The notes under the pieces: model-generated
What the model saw: only the letters and a program-made list of their open reading frames with translations
The model's database searches: none
Told to the model about the DNA's origin: nothing
Position numbers and translations under genes: made by a program
Part shown: positions 25,977 to 35,388 of the stretch, piece after piece
Numbering within the stretch: the stretch's first letter is position 1
Layout: every line of letters starts with the position of its first letter
Assembly (NCBI GenBank): GCA_964415675.1
Contig: CAYQBG010000006.1
Span: 1-64,000 of the forward strand
Direction: 5' to 3'
Source: UBA5336 sp964415675
GTDB lineage: Bacteria > Pseudomonadota > Alphaproteobacteria > Caulobacterales > Hyphomonadaceae
DNA length: 64,000 nt

Positions 25977-27374
25977 GTGCACCTTGCGATGACAACGCCA
26001 CTCGCGCCTGCTGATGATGGCGCATCAGCCATGCCTGCGGGGCCGGTCTGCGTCCTCGCGCCCGATGCAGGGCTGGGCGAGGCTCTCGTCGCAGCGCTGC
26101 AATCGCGCGGGATCGATGCCGAAGCGAACCGTCCCTATGAAACGGCTCAGACGGTGCTGATCGGCGCTGCGCTTGGCGAGGGTTCGCCACAGGATCTGTA
26201 CTGGCCCGTTTTCGAGGCGGCGCGAGAGGCCCGCACCGCAGGCGTTCGCGACCTGATCATCCTTCAGGATGCCGGCGGTGCATTCCGCTATGGCGAGGAT
26301 GGCGGATGGCGCGGCGGAGTGGCCGGCTTTGCCCGCACAGCCCGCCGCGAATGGCCGGAGATGACGATCCGCCTGGTCGATCTTCCGGCCTCCCGGCTCT
26401 CATGCGAGGAGTCCTCAGCTGCCCTTATCCGTGCCCTCTCGACAGGTGCGAGCGATGTCGCAATGGACCCGCAGCGCGGACCTGTGGCCCCGTCCTATCA
26501 ACCCGCCCCGGCCCCGCGCGACGTGCCGTCCAGCGGCCGGGCAAGTGTCTGGGTCGTTTCCGGCGGAGCGCGCGGTGTGACGCCCGACTGCGTCATCGCG
26601 CTGGCGCAGCGCTCGGGAGGCCATTTCGCTCTTCTGGGCCGCTCTCAGGTCACACCCTGGCCGGTTGGCATTCCCGATACCGACGAAATCGGGCAGTTGC
26701 GCAAAGGGCTGGCGCAGGGCGCCATCGCGCGCGGCGAAAAGCCAAGACCCGCCGATGTTGACACGGTGGCACGCCAGGCCATGGGCGGCAGGGAAATTCG
26801 CGCCACTGTGGCGGCGATCCGGGCGGCCGGCGGCGAAGCGGCCTATTTCTCCTGCGACATTGCTGACCCTGACGCTGTCGCAACGGCGATCGGTGAGGTT
26901 GAAGCGCAATTCGGTCAGGTGACCGGCCTCATTCATGGCGCCGGTGTGCTGGCCGATGGCTGGATCACCGACAAGACACGAGACGATTTCGAGAAGGTCT
27001 ACCGAACAAAGGTCGGCGGACTTCAGGCCCTGCTTGGGGCAGTCGAGCGGCGCCGCCTGACCCATATCGCGCTATTCTCATCGGCCGCGGCGCAGTTCGG
27101 CAATCCGGGCCAATCGGACTATGCGGTCGCCAATGAGGTGCTCAACCGCGTCGCGCACAAGCTCAAGGCCGACATGCCGCAAGTGCGGGTTAAAAGTTTC
27201 AACTGGGGTCCCTGGGATGGCGGGATGGTCACCGATGCCCATGCCAGCCATTTCCGGGCGCTGGGCGTGCCGCTGATCCCTCGCAAGGCCGGCGCCGAGG
27301 TCTTTGCCGAACAGCTCCTGTGCGGCGGGCGCGACAGTGTCGAACTCGTGATCGGCGAGCCCTGGAAGGCATGA
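25977..27374 (+). CDS. Ketoreductase part of PfaA (likely -1 frame extension)
   Basis: A ketoreductase of the PfaA type, 465 residues if started at the first available codon (GTG 25977), 490 if read as a -1 extension of pfaA. The first 190 residues form the inactive structural subdomain. The catalytic half has VWVVSGGARGVTPD (NADPH loop), FSSAAAQFGNPGQ and Tyr382 in SDYAVANEVLNR, ending with FNWGPWDGGMV. No ribosome-binding site precedes GTG 25977 or ATG 25989, and the frame is open back through the T7 site, which favours fusion. It lacks the dehydratase-like region that follows KR in longer PfaA proteins. The stop overlaps the next start by 4 bp. Confidence 0.85.
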   Translation: MHLAMTTPLAPADDGASAMPAGPVCVLAPDAGLGEALVAALQSRGIDAEANRPYETAQTVLIGAALGEGSPQDLYWPVFEAAREARTAGVRDLIILQDAGGAFRYGEDGGWRGGVAGFARTARREWPEMTIRLVDLPASRLSCEESSAALIRALSTGASDVAMDPQRGPVAPSYQPAPAPRDVPSSGRASVWVVSGGARGVTPDCVIALAQRSGGHFALLGRSQVTPWPVGIPDTDEIGQLRKGLAQGAIARGEKPRPADVDTVARQAMGGREIRATVAAIRAAGGEAAYFSCDIADPDAVATAIGEVEAQFGQVTGLIHGAGVLADGWITDKTRDDFEKVYRTKVGGLQALLGAVERRRLTHIALFSSAAAQFGNPGQSDYAVANEVLNRVAHKLKADMPQVRVKSFNWGPWDGGMVTDAHASHFRALGVPLIPRKAGAEVFAEQLLCGGRDSVELVIGEPWKA

Positions 27375-30300
27375 GCACCCCATTCGAACCGATCGCCATT
27401 GTCGGGCGCGGCTGCGTCCTGCCCGGTTGCCTGACGCCCGCAGCGCTTTGGGAGGCCGTCCATGACGGGCGCAGTCTCCTGACGCTGACGCCGCCGCGCA
27501 AATGGGGCCTTACCGCGAGCGAAGAGCGCGACGGCCAGTTGAAGGGCGGCTATGTCACCGGCTTCGACAATGTGTTCGACCCCGCGCGCCATGATCTCGG
27601 CACCCTTGATCCGATGCGCCTCGACCCGGTTGTGCGCTGGCCACTGCATGCCGCACGCGAGGCCATGGACGAAGCCGGCGACCCGAAGGCCGCGCCGGAC
27701 CGGTTCGGCGTGGTTCTCGCCAATCTCTCATATCCAAGCCGCGCCAAGTCCGACTTTGCCGGCGACATCTGGCTCGACGCGTCAAGCGCGCTCGATCCGC
27801 ACAATGCGCTCAATTCCGGCCTGCCGGCCCAGCTGATTGCCCGCGATCTTGGCGCGGCAGGCGGAGCGTTCGCGCTGGACGCAGCCTGTGCTTCATCGCT
27901 TTATGCGCTCGCTATTGCCTGCCAGAAACTGCAATTGCGCAAGCTTGATCTCGCTCTTGTCGGCGCGGTCAATGCCACAGACAATCTCAATCTCCATCGC
28001 GGGTTTGCCGCGCTTCAGGCGCTCAGTCCGACTGGTCGCTCCCGCCCCTTCATGGACGGGGCAGACGGGCTGGTGCCTGCCGAAGGCGCTGCAGCCGTCA
28101 TCTTGAAACGCGCAAGCGATGTGGCGCCCGGCGAGCGCGTCTTTGCCTATGTCCGGGGCCTTGGCCTGTCGAATGATGGCCGGCGACGCGGCTTTGTCGC
28201 CCCTGATGAAGACGGCCAGTTCGAGGCCATGGAAAGAGCCTATAGCGCAAGCGGGATCACCCCGAGAGAGATTGGCGCACTGGAATGTCATGCCACCGGC
28301 ACGGCGGTGGGCGATGGCGTCGAGATCGCCTCTTCGGCGCGCAGTTTCGCCGGCCATGACGGCTTGCCCATCGGATCGCTGAAATCGAACACTGGCCATC
28401 TCATCACGGTGGCCGGACTTGCCAGCCTGCTGAAGATGACCGGCGGTTTCGAGCATGGGCTCCTGCCGCCGACACGGATTGAGGGCGAGCAGCATCCTGG
28501 CCTCGAAGGCACGGTGCTGCACCTGCAGAAAGGCCCGCAAGTCTGGCCTGGCGACGGCCCTCGCTATGCGGCGATCAGCAATTTCGGGTTTGGCGGGAAC
28601 AATGCGCATATGGTGCTCGAAGCGCCCCAGCCGCAGCGCCAGCATGTCGCAGCGCAGGCTGCGCCGACCGGCATGGCCGATGATCCGGTTGTCATCTGCG
28701 GCCTGGCGCTCATGGCGGGCAATGACCTGACGGCCGACCGTGTCGTGCGCCGCCTGATGAGCCCTCCGTCCCGGCAGATGGGCACTTGCACATCCCTGAA
28801 GGTCGATCCGCGCTTTGCGCGCACACCCCCGGCGGACCTTGAACGGACCGAACCGGTCCAGCTCGCGATGCTGTCTCTTGGCGAAGCGGCAATGGCCGGT
28901 GTGGCTGCAGTCGCGCCGGAACGCGCCGGGGTTCTCGTGGCCATGGGCTGCGCAGCAGACTCCACGCGGATGGTCCTGCAGGAGCGGCTGTCGGCACGGC
29001 TCGGCCTGCCGGCGGATGATCCGGAGGTCGAGGCCGCGCGTGCGGGCATCGCTCCGCCCATCTCGGCGGCACATGTGCTCGGCGCCATGCCGAACATCCC
29101 CGCCAATCGGCTCAACAGCGCGCTCGACATGCGCGGTTTCGGCTACACCGTGTCGGCCGAAGACCGGTCCTCGCAGGTTGTCCTCGAACTTGCCGCCGAA
29201 GCGCTCCAGCATGGCAGGGCCGATCTCATACTGGTCGGCGCGGCTGATTTCGCCGCCGAACCCGTTCGTGCCCGCGCGCTGTCCGATCTTGGCATCACCG
29301 ACACACCCACCGATCTTGGCGCTGCGCTGGTTCTGAAACGGCGCAGCGACGCCGAGGCGGCCGGTGACAGAATCTATGGCGAATTGAGCGATTGCGCTGG
29401 CGAGGCGGACAGCTCAGCGAAGCTTCTCTCGCGCATCTATGGCGCGGCGCCGATTGCCGACGAACTGGCGCAACTCGCCCTGGCCGCGCAGCTGGAAGCG
29501 CGCGGGCTGACCAGCAATGGCGAGGGCGTGTTTCCGCAGGTCGGACAGTCTGACAGGGCAGGCGCCCTGAAATTGCCCGCTGACCCGCCCCGCCCCAGCC
29601 CGGACCCGCTGCGCGCCCCGCCCTGCCTGTTCTGGGCGTCAGCAGGGAGTTGGTCCGAACTCGCCCGGCGAGTTGAGGCTGGCGAGACAGGCGGGCGCGG
29701 AGATGTCCGGATTGCGATAATCGCGCCTGATGAAACGGCACTGACTCAGGCAAGAGATACCGCCGCGCACGCCCTGAGCGCAGGCGAGATTCCCACCGGG
29801 GATGGACTTTATTTCGGGGAGGGCCCCGCCGAGGGTGAGCTGGCCTTTGTCTATACCGGTTCTGCAGCCGCCTATCCCCGGATGGGGCGCGGGCTCCTGA
29901 CCGGGTTCCCGCAGCTCGCCCGGCGGGTCGGCGAGCGCTTTCCCGATGCACACACACTTGCACCACTGCTGGCCAGCCAGACGCTCGGTCCTTATGAACA
30001 ATTGTGCGCCGTCACCCTGGTCAGCCAGGCGCAGACGCTGCTCCTGCGCGAAACGCTGGGGCTGGAGCCGGATGCGGTGCTCGGGCTTTCGCTGGGCGAA
30101 ACCAATGCCCTGATCGCCTTCGGCTTCTGGGATGAGCCCGGAAAGATGCTGGCTGAATTCGCCGCCGCTGAGACCTATGAGCGCCATATCGGCGGGGATT
30201 TCGAGACCGCGCGCATCGCCTGGGGTGAGAGCGGCCAGGTCGACTGGGCGAACTGGCGGATCTATGCCCCGCTGGAAGCGGTGCGTTCCGCCATCGCGCC

Positions 30301-33300
30301 CTATCGGCGTGTCGAGATCACCATCATCTATTCCCCGGAAGATTGCGTGATCGGCGGCCCGCCGGAGGAATGCCGCGCCGTGGCTGAGGCCCTCGGCAAA
30401 GGGGCCGGCATTGCCATGCACCAGCATCTTACCGTCCATGCGCAGGCCATGGCCCCGTATGGAGAGACCTGGCGCAGACTGCATACGCGGCCGACGAGAC
30501 GCACCGCGCCCGTCCGCCTCTATGCCAATGCGATCCATGGCGCCTATGAGCCCGATACCGAAACGGTCGCCGAGATGCTGACACGCCAGGCCGTCAATTG
30601 CATCGATTTCCCGCCGACCATCGAGCAGGCCTATGGCGACGGCGTGCGCACCTTTGTCGAGATCGGCCCGCGCGACTCGCTCACCGACGGCATATCCAAG
30701 ACCCTGAAGGGGCGCGCGCATCTCGCCGTGGCCTGCGACCGCGTCGAACAATCCGATCTGGCCCAGATCACGGACATGGCCGCCAGGCTCTTTGCCGATG
30801 GTCGCGAGATCCGCATGCCGCCCGTGGCCGACGCTCTCGACAATGCCCGCGCCAATTGCTGGCAACTCGGCACGGGCGGCGGGCTGGAGATCCCCGTGCC
30901 CTACAAGGTGCCGCAATTGCCGCCAGCCCTGAAGGCGCGCGCCGGCAAGCCAGCGATCACGACACAGACATCCGGCACGACGCCCCTGCCCGACCGCCAG
31001 CCCACTGGCCCGCATTTTACCAGAGCCCAGCTGGAACGCGCAGGCGATGGGAAGATATCGGAGCTGTTCGGCTCCCTGTTTGCCGCCCAGGACGGCTATG
31101 TCCGCCAGGTCCGGCTGCCAACCCCGCCGCTTCTTCTGGTTGACCGTATCACCGGCATCGAAGCCGAGGCCGGCGTGGAAGGTAAGGGCGTCATCTGGAC
31201 CGAGACCGACCTTGTTGGCGGCGCTTGGTATATGCAGGGCGACCGGGTGCGTCCGGGCCCGCTGATCGAGGCGGGCCAGGCTGACCTCTCGCTCATCTCC
31301 TGGATGGGCGCAGATTTCCGCAATGGCGATGAGCGGGTCTATCGCCTTCTGGGCTGCGAGATCACCTTTCATGGCGGTGGCCTGCCGGAAGCCGGAGAAA
31401 CCCTGCGCTATCAGATCGAGATTACCGGCCATGCGAGCCTGTCGGGTGTGCGCATGTTCTTCTTCCAGTATGACTGTTTTGCCGGACACAGGCCGCTCTT
31501 CTCGGTGCGCAACGGGCAGGCAGGCTTCTTTACCGATGAGGAACTTGCCGCCGGAAAAGGCCTTCAATGGGACGCTGCAAGGGAAACCCCGCCAACAGCC
31601 CAACCTGCGCCCTTCGATATGACGGGAGCTTCAGGCAAGCGGGCCTTTACGGCTGAGGATGTCGAGGCGCTGCGCCGCGGCGATGCCCTGGCCTGTTTCG
31701 GGGAAGGGTTCGAGCCGGCAGCTGCCCAGTCGCGCCCGCCGCGCCTTGCGAGCGGAGAACTGGCGCTGTTCGATGATGTGCCTGTATTCGAACCTGCCGG
31801 CGGGCCCTGGGGGCGCGGTTATCTCAAGGCGCGCGCGCATGTTCCCGTCGATGCCTGGTTCTATGATGGCCATTTCCACAATGACCCCTGCATGCCCGGC
31901 ACGCTGATGGCGGAAGCCGCCGTGCAGGCGCTGGAATTCCATGCCGCCGCGCTGGGTCTCACAGTCGAACGCGACGGATTTGTGTTCGAGCCCGTGGCAG
32001 GGGAGATGTCGAAATTTGTCTGCCGTGGCCAGGTCGTGCCCGATGCGCCCCATGAAGTGACTTATGAGATCTTTATTGACGAAGTGATCGATGGCGATGA
32101 GCCGGAAGTGTATGCCGCCCTGCTGGCAACCTCGGATGGACGAAAAGTGTTCTTCTGCCCGCGCTTTGGCGTGCGGCTCACGCGCAAATGGCCGAAACCA
32201 CCTGAAAGCACCGTCGCGCGCTGGATCGGCCCGGAAGAGGAATCGCGCGGCGACGAACATGCCCTGCAAGCCTGCGCGGATGGGCGTCCCTCCGACGGGT
32301 TCGCCGATCTTTATAGCCGGTTCGACAATTGGAGCTTCATTCCGCGCCTTCCCCGCCAGCCATTCCACATGGTCTCGCGGGTCACATCCGTCTCCACCCG
32401 GCCCAACGCACCCGAGGAAGGGGCTATTGCGGTCGCGCAGTTCGATGTGCCGGAAAAGGCGTTCTATTTCGACGATTATGGCACAGGCGCGATGCCGTTT
32501 TCGCTGCTGCTGGAAGCCATGCTCCAGCCCTGTGGCTGGCTGGCCTGCCATGGCGGGTTTGCAATCGACGGCGGCAAATCCTTCCGCAATCTCGACGGCG
32601 AAGGCACGGTGCATCGCGAGATCGCGCCGGGCGATGGAACGCTACAGGTGACCACGACCATGACGCGGTTTTCGCGCGCCGGGCCGACAACGCTTGTCTT
32701 CTTCGATGTGTCCGGCATCCTTGCCGACGGCAGGCCGGTGATGAACCTGACCACAAGTTTCGGCTTTTTCGACCGCGCCTCGCTGGCCCGGCAGGTCGGC
32801 CTGAAGATGAGCCAGGCCGAACCGGGCTGGATGGCGCTGCCCGCAAGTGATGTTCCGGTGCCTGATTCCGCAGGCCTCCTGCCGGGCGGGGATATGTGCA
32901 TGCTGGACCGTGTTGATTATTTCGACCCGGCGGGCGGGTCGGCGGGCCTCGGCCTGATTCGCGGGCGCCAGGCGATTGATCCTTATGCCTGGTATTTCAA
33001 GGCGCACTTCTTCCGTGACCCGGTCCAGCCCGGCTCGCTTGGTGTGGGTGCGCTGATCCAGCTGATGAAGCGGGCGATCCTGCTGAAAGGGCTGAGCGCC
33101 TCTTCAGACACACCCCGGTTACAGTCGCTGGTCCCCGGCCATCATGTGAGCTGGACTTATCGCGGCCAGGTCACTCCGCGCAATAACGAGGTGACAACGC
33201 TCATAGAGATCACAGGGATCGAGACTGAGGGCGAGAGCCAGATCGTCAGGGCCGATGGCAGCCTGTGGTGCGACGGTCTGAAGATCTATGCCGCAAAGGG

Positions 33301-33322
33301 GCTGAGCGTGCGCATGGGCTGA
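27371..33322 (+). CDS. pfaC: PfaC-like lipid synthase subunit, KS-CLF-AT-DH-DH
   Basis: A 1983-residue protein. The ketosynthase (about 5-430) has Cys173, His307 and His343. A chain-length-factor domain (about 435-690) has SAEDRSS where a KS has its cysteine motif. A PfaB-like acyltransferase (about 815-1100) has nucleophile Ser907 in GLSLGE. Two double-hotdog dehydratases follow: the first has LPTPPLLLVDRI and catalytic His1501 in DGHFHNDPCMPG; the second ends with His1879 in KAHFFRDPVQPG. In each the first hotdog half lacks the histidine. Marine gammaproteobacteria encode this AT separately as PfaB; KS-CLF-AT-DH resembles myxobacterial Pfa3. The ATG overlaps the KR stop. Confidence 0.93.
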   Translation: MSTPFEPIAIVGRGCVLPGCLTPAALWEAVHDGRSLLTLTPPRKWGLTASEERDGQLKGGYVTGFDNVFDPARHDLGTLDPMRLDPVVRWPLHAAREAMDEAGDPKAAPDRFGVVLANLSYPSRAKSDFAGDIWLDASSALDPHNALNSGLPAQLIARDLGAAGGAFALDAACASSLYALAIACQKLQLRKLDLALVGAVNATDNLNLHRGFAALQALSPTGRSRPFMDGADGLVPAEGAAAVILKRASDVAPGERVFAYVRGLGLSNDGRRRGFVAPDEDGQFEAMERAYSASGITPREIGALECHATGTAVGDGVEIASSARSFAGHDGLPIGSLKSNTGHLITVAGLASLLKMTGGFEHGLLPPTRIEGEQHPGLEGTVLHLQKGPQVWPGDGPRYAAISNFGFGGNNAHMVLEAPQPQRQHVAAQAAPTGMADDPVVICGLALMAGNDLTADRVVRRLMSPPSRQMGTCTSLKVDPRFARTPPADLERTEPVQLAMLSLGEAAMAGVAAVAPERAGVLVAMGCAADSTRMVLQERLSARLGLPADDPEVEAARAGIAPPISAAHVLGAMPNIPANRLNSALDMRGFGYTVSAEDRSSQVVLELAAEALQHGRADLILVGAADFAAEPVRARALSDLGITDTPTDLGAALVLKRRSDAEAAGDRIYGELSDCAGEADSSAKLLSRIYGAAPIADELAQLALAAQLEARGLTSNGEGVFPQVGQSDRAGALKLPADPPRPSPDPLRAPPCLFWASAGSWSELARRVEAGETGGRGDVRIAIIAPDETALTQARDTAAHALSAGEIPTGDGLYFGEGPAEGELAFVYTGSAAAYPRMGRGLLTGFPQLARRVGERFPDAHTLAPLLASQTLGPYEQLCAVTLVSQAQTLLLRETLGLEPDAVLGLSLGETNALIAFGFWDEPGKMLAEFAAAETYERHIGGDFETARIAWGESGQVDWANWRIYAPLEAVRSAIAPYRRVEITIIYSPEDCVIGGPPEECRAVAEALGKGAGIAMHQHLTVHAQAMAPYGETWRRLHTRPTRRTAPVRLYANAIHGAYEPDTETVAEMLTRQAVNCIDFPPTIEQAYGDGVRTFVEIGPRDSLTDGISKTLKGRAHLAVACDRVEQSDLAQITDMAARLFADGREIRMPPVADALDNARANCWQLGTGGGLEIPVPYKVPQLPPALKARAGKPAITTQTSGTTPLPDRQPTGPHFTRAQLERAGDGKISELFGSLFAAQDGYVRQVRLPTPPLLLVDRITGIEAEAGVEGKGVIWTETDLVGGAWYMQGDRVRPGPLIEAGQADLSLISWMGADFRNGDERVYRLLGCEITFHGGGLPEAGETLRYQIEITGHASLSGVRMFFFQYDCFAGHRPLFSVRNGQAGFFTDEELAAGKGLQWDAARETPPTAQPAPFDMTGASGKRAFTAEDVEALRRGDALACFGEGFEPAAAQSRPPRLASGELALFDDVPVFEPAGGPWGRGYLKARAHVPVDAWFYDGHFHNDPCMPGTLMAEAAVQALEFHAAALGLTVERDGFVFEPVAGEMSKFVCRGQVVPDAPHEVTYEIFIDEVIDGDEPEVYAALLATSDGRKVFFCPRFGVRLTRKWPKPPESTVARWIGPEEESRGDEHALQACADGRPSDGFADLYSRFDNWSFIPRLPRQPFHMVSRVTSVSTRPNAPEEGAIAVAQFDVPEKAFYFDDYGTGAMPFSLLLEAMLQPCGWLACHGGFAIDGGKSFRNLDGEGTVHREIAPGDGTLQVTTTMTRFSRAGPTTLVFFDVSGILADGRPVMNLTTSFGFFDRASLARQVGLKMSQAEPGWMALPASDVPVPDSAGLLPGGDMCMLDRVDYFDPAGGSAGLGLIRGRQAIDPYAWYFKAHFFRDPVQPGSLGVGALIQLMKRAILLKGLSASSDTPRLQSLVPGHHVSWTYRGQVTPRNNEVTTLIEITGIETEGESQIVRADGSLWCDGLKIYAAKGLSVRMG

Positions 33323-33952
33323 TCAGTCTGCGGTGGCGAGGGTGATCCGGGCATCGCCGCACAACCATGTGCGCAGTGCAAATTTCCGGCCCGCCACAGG
33401 CAGACAGGCCGTCTCACCTTCGCAGAGCCCCAGGACCTCAGATGTGAGGGCGACCGATTTCACTCCGGCCTGAAAACCCTCGCCCATCGCCTTCATGATC
33501 GCTTCCTTGGCCGTCCAGATGCGAAAGAAGCTCTCCGGCTCATCCAGCCGGGCGACCTGCCCCAGACGCGCGCGCTCGCCAGCACCGCAGATCACGGTCA
33601 GCATGGCGGAAAATGAAAGCGGGCGAAGGATTTCCAGATCAATACCGAGGGCCGGCACCTGCGAAGCGCCGACAGCAAGCCGGCCCTCACTGCGCGACCA
33701 GCTTGTCGCTATACCCGACCCAACTTCACTGCTGAGGATGCGCAGGACCAGGCGGGAGGCGGCAAAATCACGTTGGCGCGCCTCGATAATGAGTTTCCGT
33801 GCGCGTTCAGCCTCATCTGCCTGAAGTGCGCCAAGCATGGCCTGCGTGCTCGCCGTAATCTCCCGCAGATCGACTAACCAGACCTGACCAGCATCGAAAG
33901 ACCATCTGGCCGCACCCGCAAGACAGGCGTCTATCTCGACAGCCAGTGACAA
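33323..33952 (-). CDS. Sfp-type 4'-phosphopantetheinyl transferase
   Basis: A 209-residue enzyme that attaches phosphopantetheine from CoA to carrier-protein serines. The magnesium-binding motif LGIDLE and the FFRIWTAKEAIMKAMGEGF helix are the two signature blocks. It is the obvious candidate to activate the two ACPs of the adjacent synthase (PfaE role). It lies on the opposite strand, and its stop codon directly abuts the pfaC stop with no bases between. It starts with TTG 6 bp after the thiG stop and has no clear ribosome-binding site, so translation is probably coupled to thiG. Confidence 0.9.
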   Translation of the reverse strand: MSLAVEIDACLAGAARWSFDAGQVWLVDLREITASTQAMLGALQADEAERARKLIIEARQRDFAASRLVLRILSSEVGSGIATSWSRSEGRLAVGASQVPALGIDLEILRPLSFSAMLTVICGAGERARLGQVARLDEPESFFRIWTAKEAIMKAMGEGFQAGVKSVALTSEVLGLCEGETACLPVAGRKFALRTWLCGDARITLATAD

Positions 33953-33958
33953 GGCCGG

Positions 33959-34732
33959 TCAGATCAGCCCGGCCAGTGGCGAGCTTGGATCGGCATAGCG
34001 TTTCTTGCCCATCCGGCCCGCCAGATAGGCCTCGCGTCCCGCGATGACGGCATGCTTCATTGCGCTGGCCATGAGGATCGGATCCTTCGCCTCGGCGATC
34101 GCCGTATTCATGAGCACGCCGTCGCAGCCCAGTTCCATCGCGATGGCCGCGTCAGAGGCCGTCCCGACCCCGGCATCGACAATCACAGGCACGCGGGCCT
34201 GCTCGACAATGAGGCGGATATTGACCGGATTCTGGATGCCGAGCCCCGATCCGATCAGCGAGCCGAGCGGCATGATCGCGCAACACCCCGCCTCCTCCAG
34301 CTTGCGCGCATAGACCGGATCGTCCGAGCAATAGACCATCACCTCGAAACCATCCGCGATCAGCTGTTTCGCCGCGCGCAGGGTCTCTTCCATGTCGGGA
34401 TAGAGCGTCTTCTGGTCGGCAAGCACTTCGAGCTTGACCAGGTCCCAGCCGCCAGCTTCCCGCGCGAGACGAAGCGTGCGCACAGCGTCATCGGCGGTGA
34501 AGCAACCGGCCGTGTTCGGCAGGAATGTGTATGTCCGGGGGCTGACATGATCGGTCAGGCGCGGCTCATCCGGATTGGAGAGGTTCACACGCCGAAGCGC
34601 CACGGTGACCATTTCGACGCCGGCGGCCTCGGCAGCGCGGGCATTTTGTTCATAGGAAGCATATTTGCCGGTGCCGATGATCAGGCGCGAGGAGAATTCA
34701 CGGCCTGCGATTGTGAGCGTATCTTCTGTCAT
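33959..34732 (-). CDS. thiG: Thiazole synthase
   Basis: A 257-residue TIM-barrel enzyme building the thiazole phosphate of thiamine from deoxyxylulose phosphate, ThiS-thiocarboxylate and dehydroglycine. Motifs are IIGTGKYASYEQNARA, LVKLEVLADQKTLYPD (with the Schiff-base lysine), AIMPLGSLIGSGLGIQN and VPVIVDAGVGTASDAA. Its sulfur carrier gene thiS lies 650 bp upstream, separated by a lipoprotein gene on the other strand. The phosphopantetheinyl transferase gene follows after 6 bp. No TPP riboswitch was recognised upstream. Confidence 0.96.
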   Translation of the reverse strand: MTEDTLTIAGREFSSRLIIGTGKYASYEQNARAAEAAGVEMVTVALRRVNLSNPDEPRLTDHVSPRTYTFLPNTAGCFTADDAVRTLRLAREAGGWDLVKLEVLADQKTLYPDMEETLRAAKQLIADGFEVMVYCSDDPVYARKLEEAGCCAIMPLGSLIGSGLGIQNPVNIRLIVEQARVPVIVDAGVGTASDAAIAMELGCDGVLMNTAIAEAKDPILMASAMKHAVIAGREAYLAGRMGKKRYADPSSPLAGLI

Positions 34733-34907
34733 GGTGGGTATTTGGCGGTCGGGTGAAACAAGGTCAATCGCCGCCGCCGGTCAGCTCGCCTGAAACCGGT
34801 GATTTGCCGTTCCGGATGGAGCCGTTGCAGGTTCAATTTGCTGCAAACTCATCAACCAGGCTTTCAGCTCTTTTGTGTAACTTGTGCCAGGCTGGAGGAC
34901 GCACCCC

Positions 34908-35372
34908 ATGAAATACTCTCTTGCAACGATCCTTTGCGCGCTGGCGCTGGCCAGTTGCAGTATCGAACCGGCGGCGACGTTCGATTACGCAACGGCATCG
35001 GGCGAAGAACGCAAGGCCTGGCTCGACAAACAGGCGAGGGGCGTCAAACGCTCGGCCCGCTGGGCCTTGCCGCAGGGCCAGAATGGGGTGTTCATGGATC
35101 TTACCGATATCGAGACCGACACGGCGCGCCGCGAGCTTCGCATGATCATCCATGTCAATCCGTCGCCGGGCAAGCGCCTGTCGATGCGCTCGCCGGACAA
35201 CAAGATGCTGGCCGCCGCCTGCCAGGAATACATGTCCTCGCCACTGGCGTCACAGAATGTCCGGCTGACGGCGCTTTACAGACAAACGCAATATGGCGGC
35301 AAGCCACCGCTCACACTGATGAATTTCTCGATAAATCCGGGACGCTGCGCACGGTTCGTCACAGCCAGCTGA
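34908..35372 (+). CDS. Predicted lipoprotein between thiG and thiS
   Basis: A 154-residue protein with a signal peptide and lipobox LASC (ATG at 34908, GGAGG upstream). The mature region is a small mixed domain containing paired cysteines (CQEYM and GRCARF) and ends FVTAS. No known family was recognised. It sits on the plus strand between two minus-strand thiamine genes, with 16 bp to the thiS stop. A thiamine role is not implied. Confidence 0.6.
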   Translation: MKYSLATILCALALASCSIEPAATFDYATASGEERKAWLDKQARGVKRSARWALPQGQNGVFMDLTDIETDTARRELRMIIHVNPSPGKRLSMRSPDNKMLAAACQEYMSSPLASQNVRLTALYRQTQYGGKPPLTLMNFSINPGRCARFVTAS

Positions 35373-35388
35373 CCTGCAAGCGTCGCAT

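Noticed and set aside
29639..31603. 654-residue open frame on the minus strand
   Set aside because: It is fully antisense to the acyltransferase and dehydratase part of pfaC, has low-complexity basic composition and no recognisable domain; a typical high-GC shadow.
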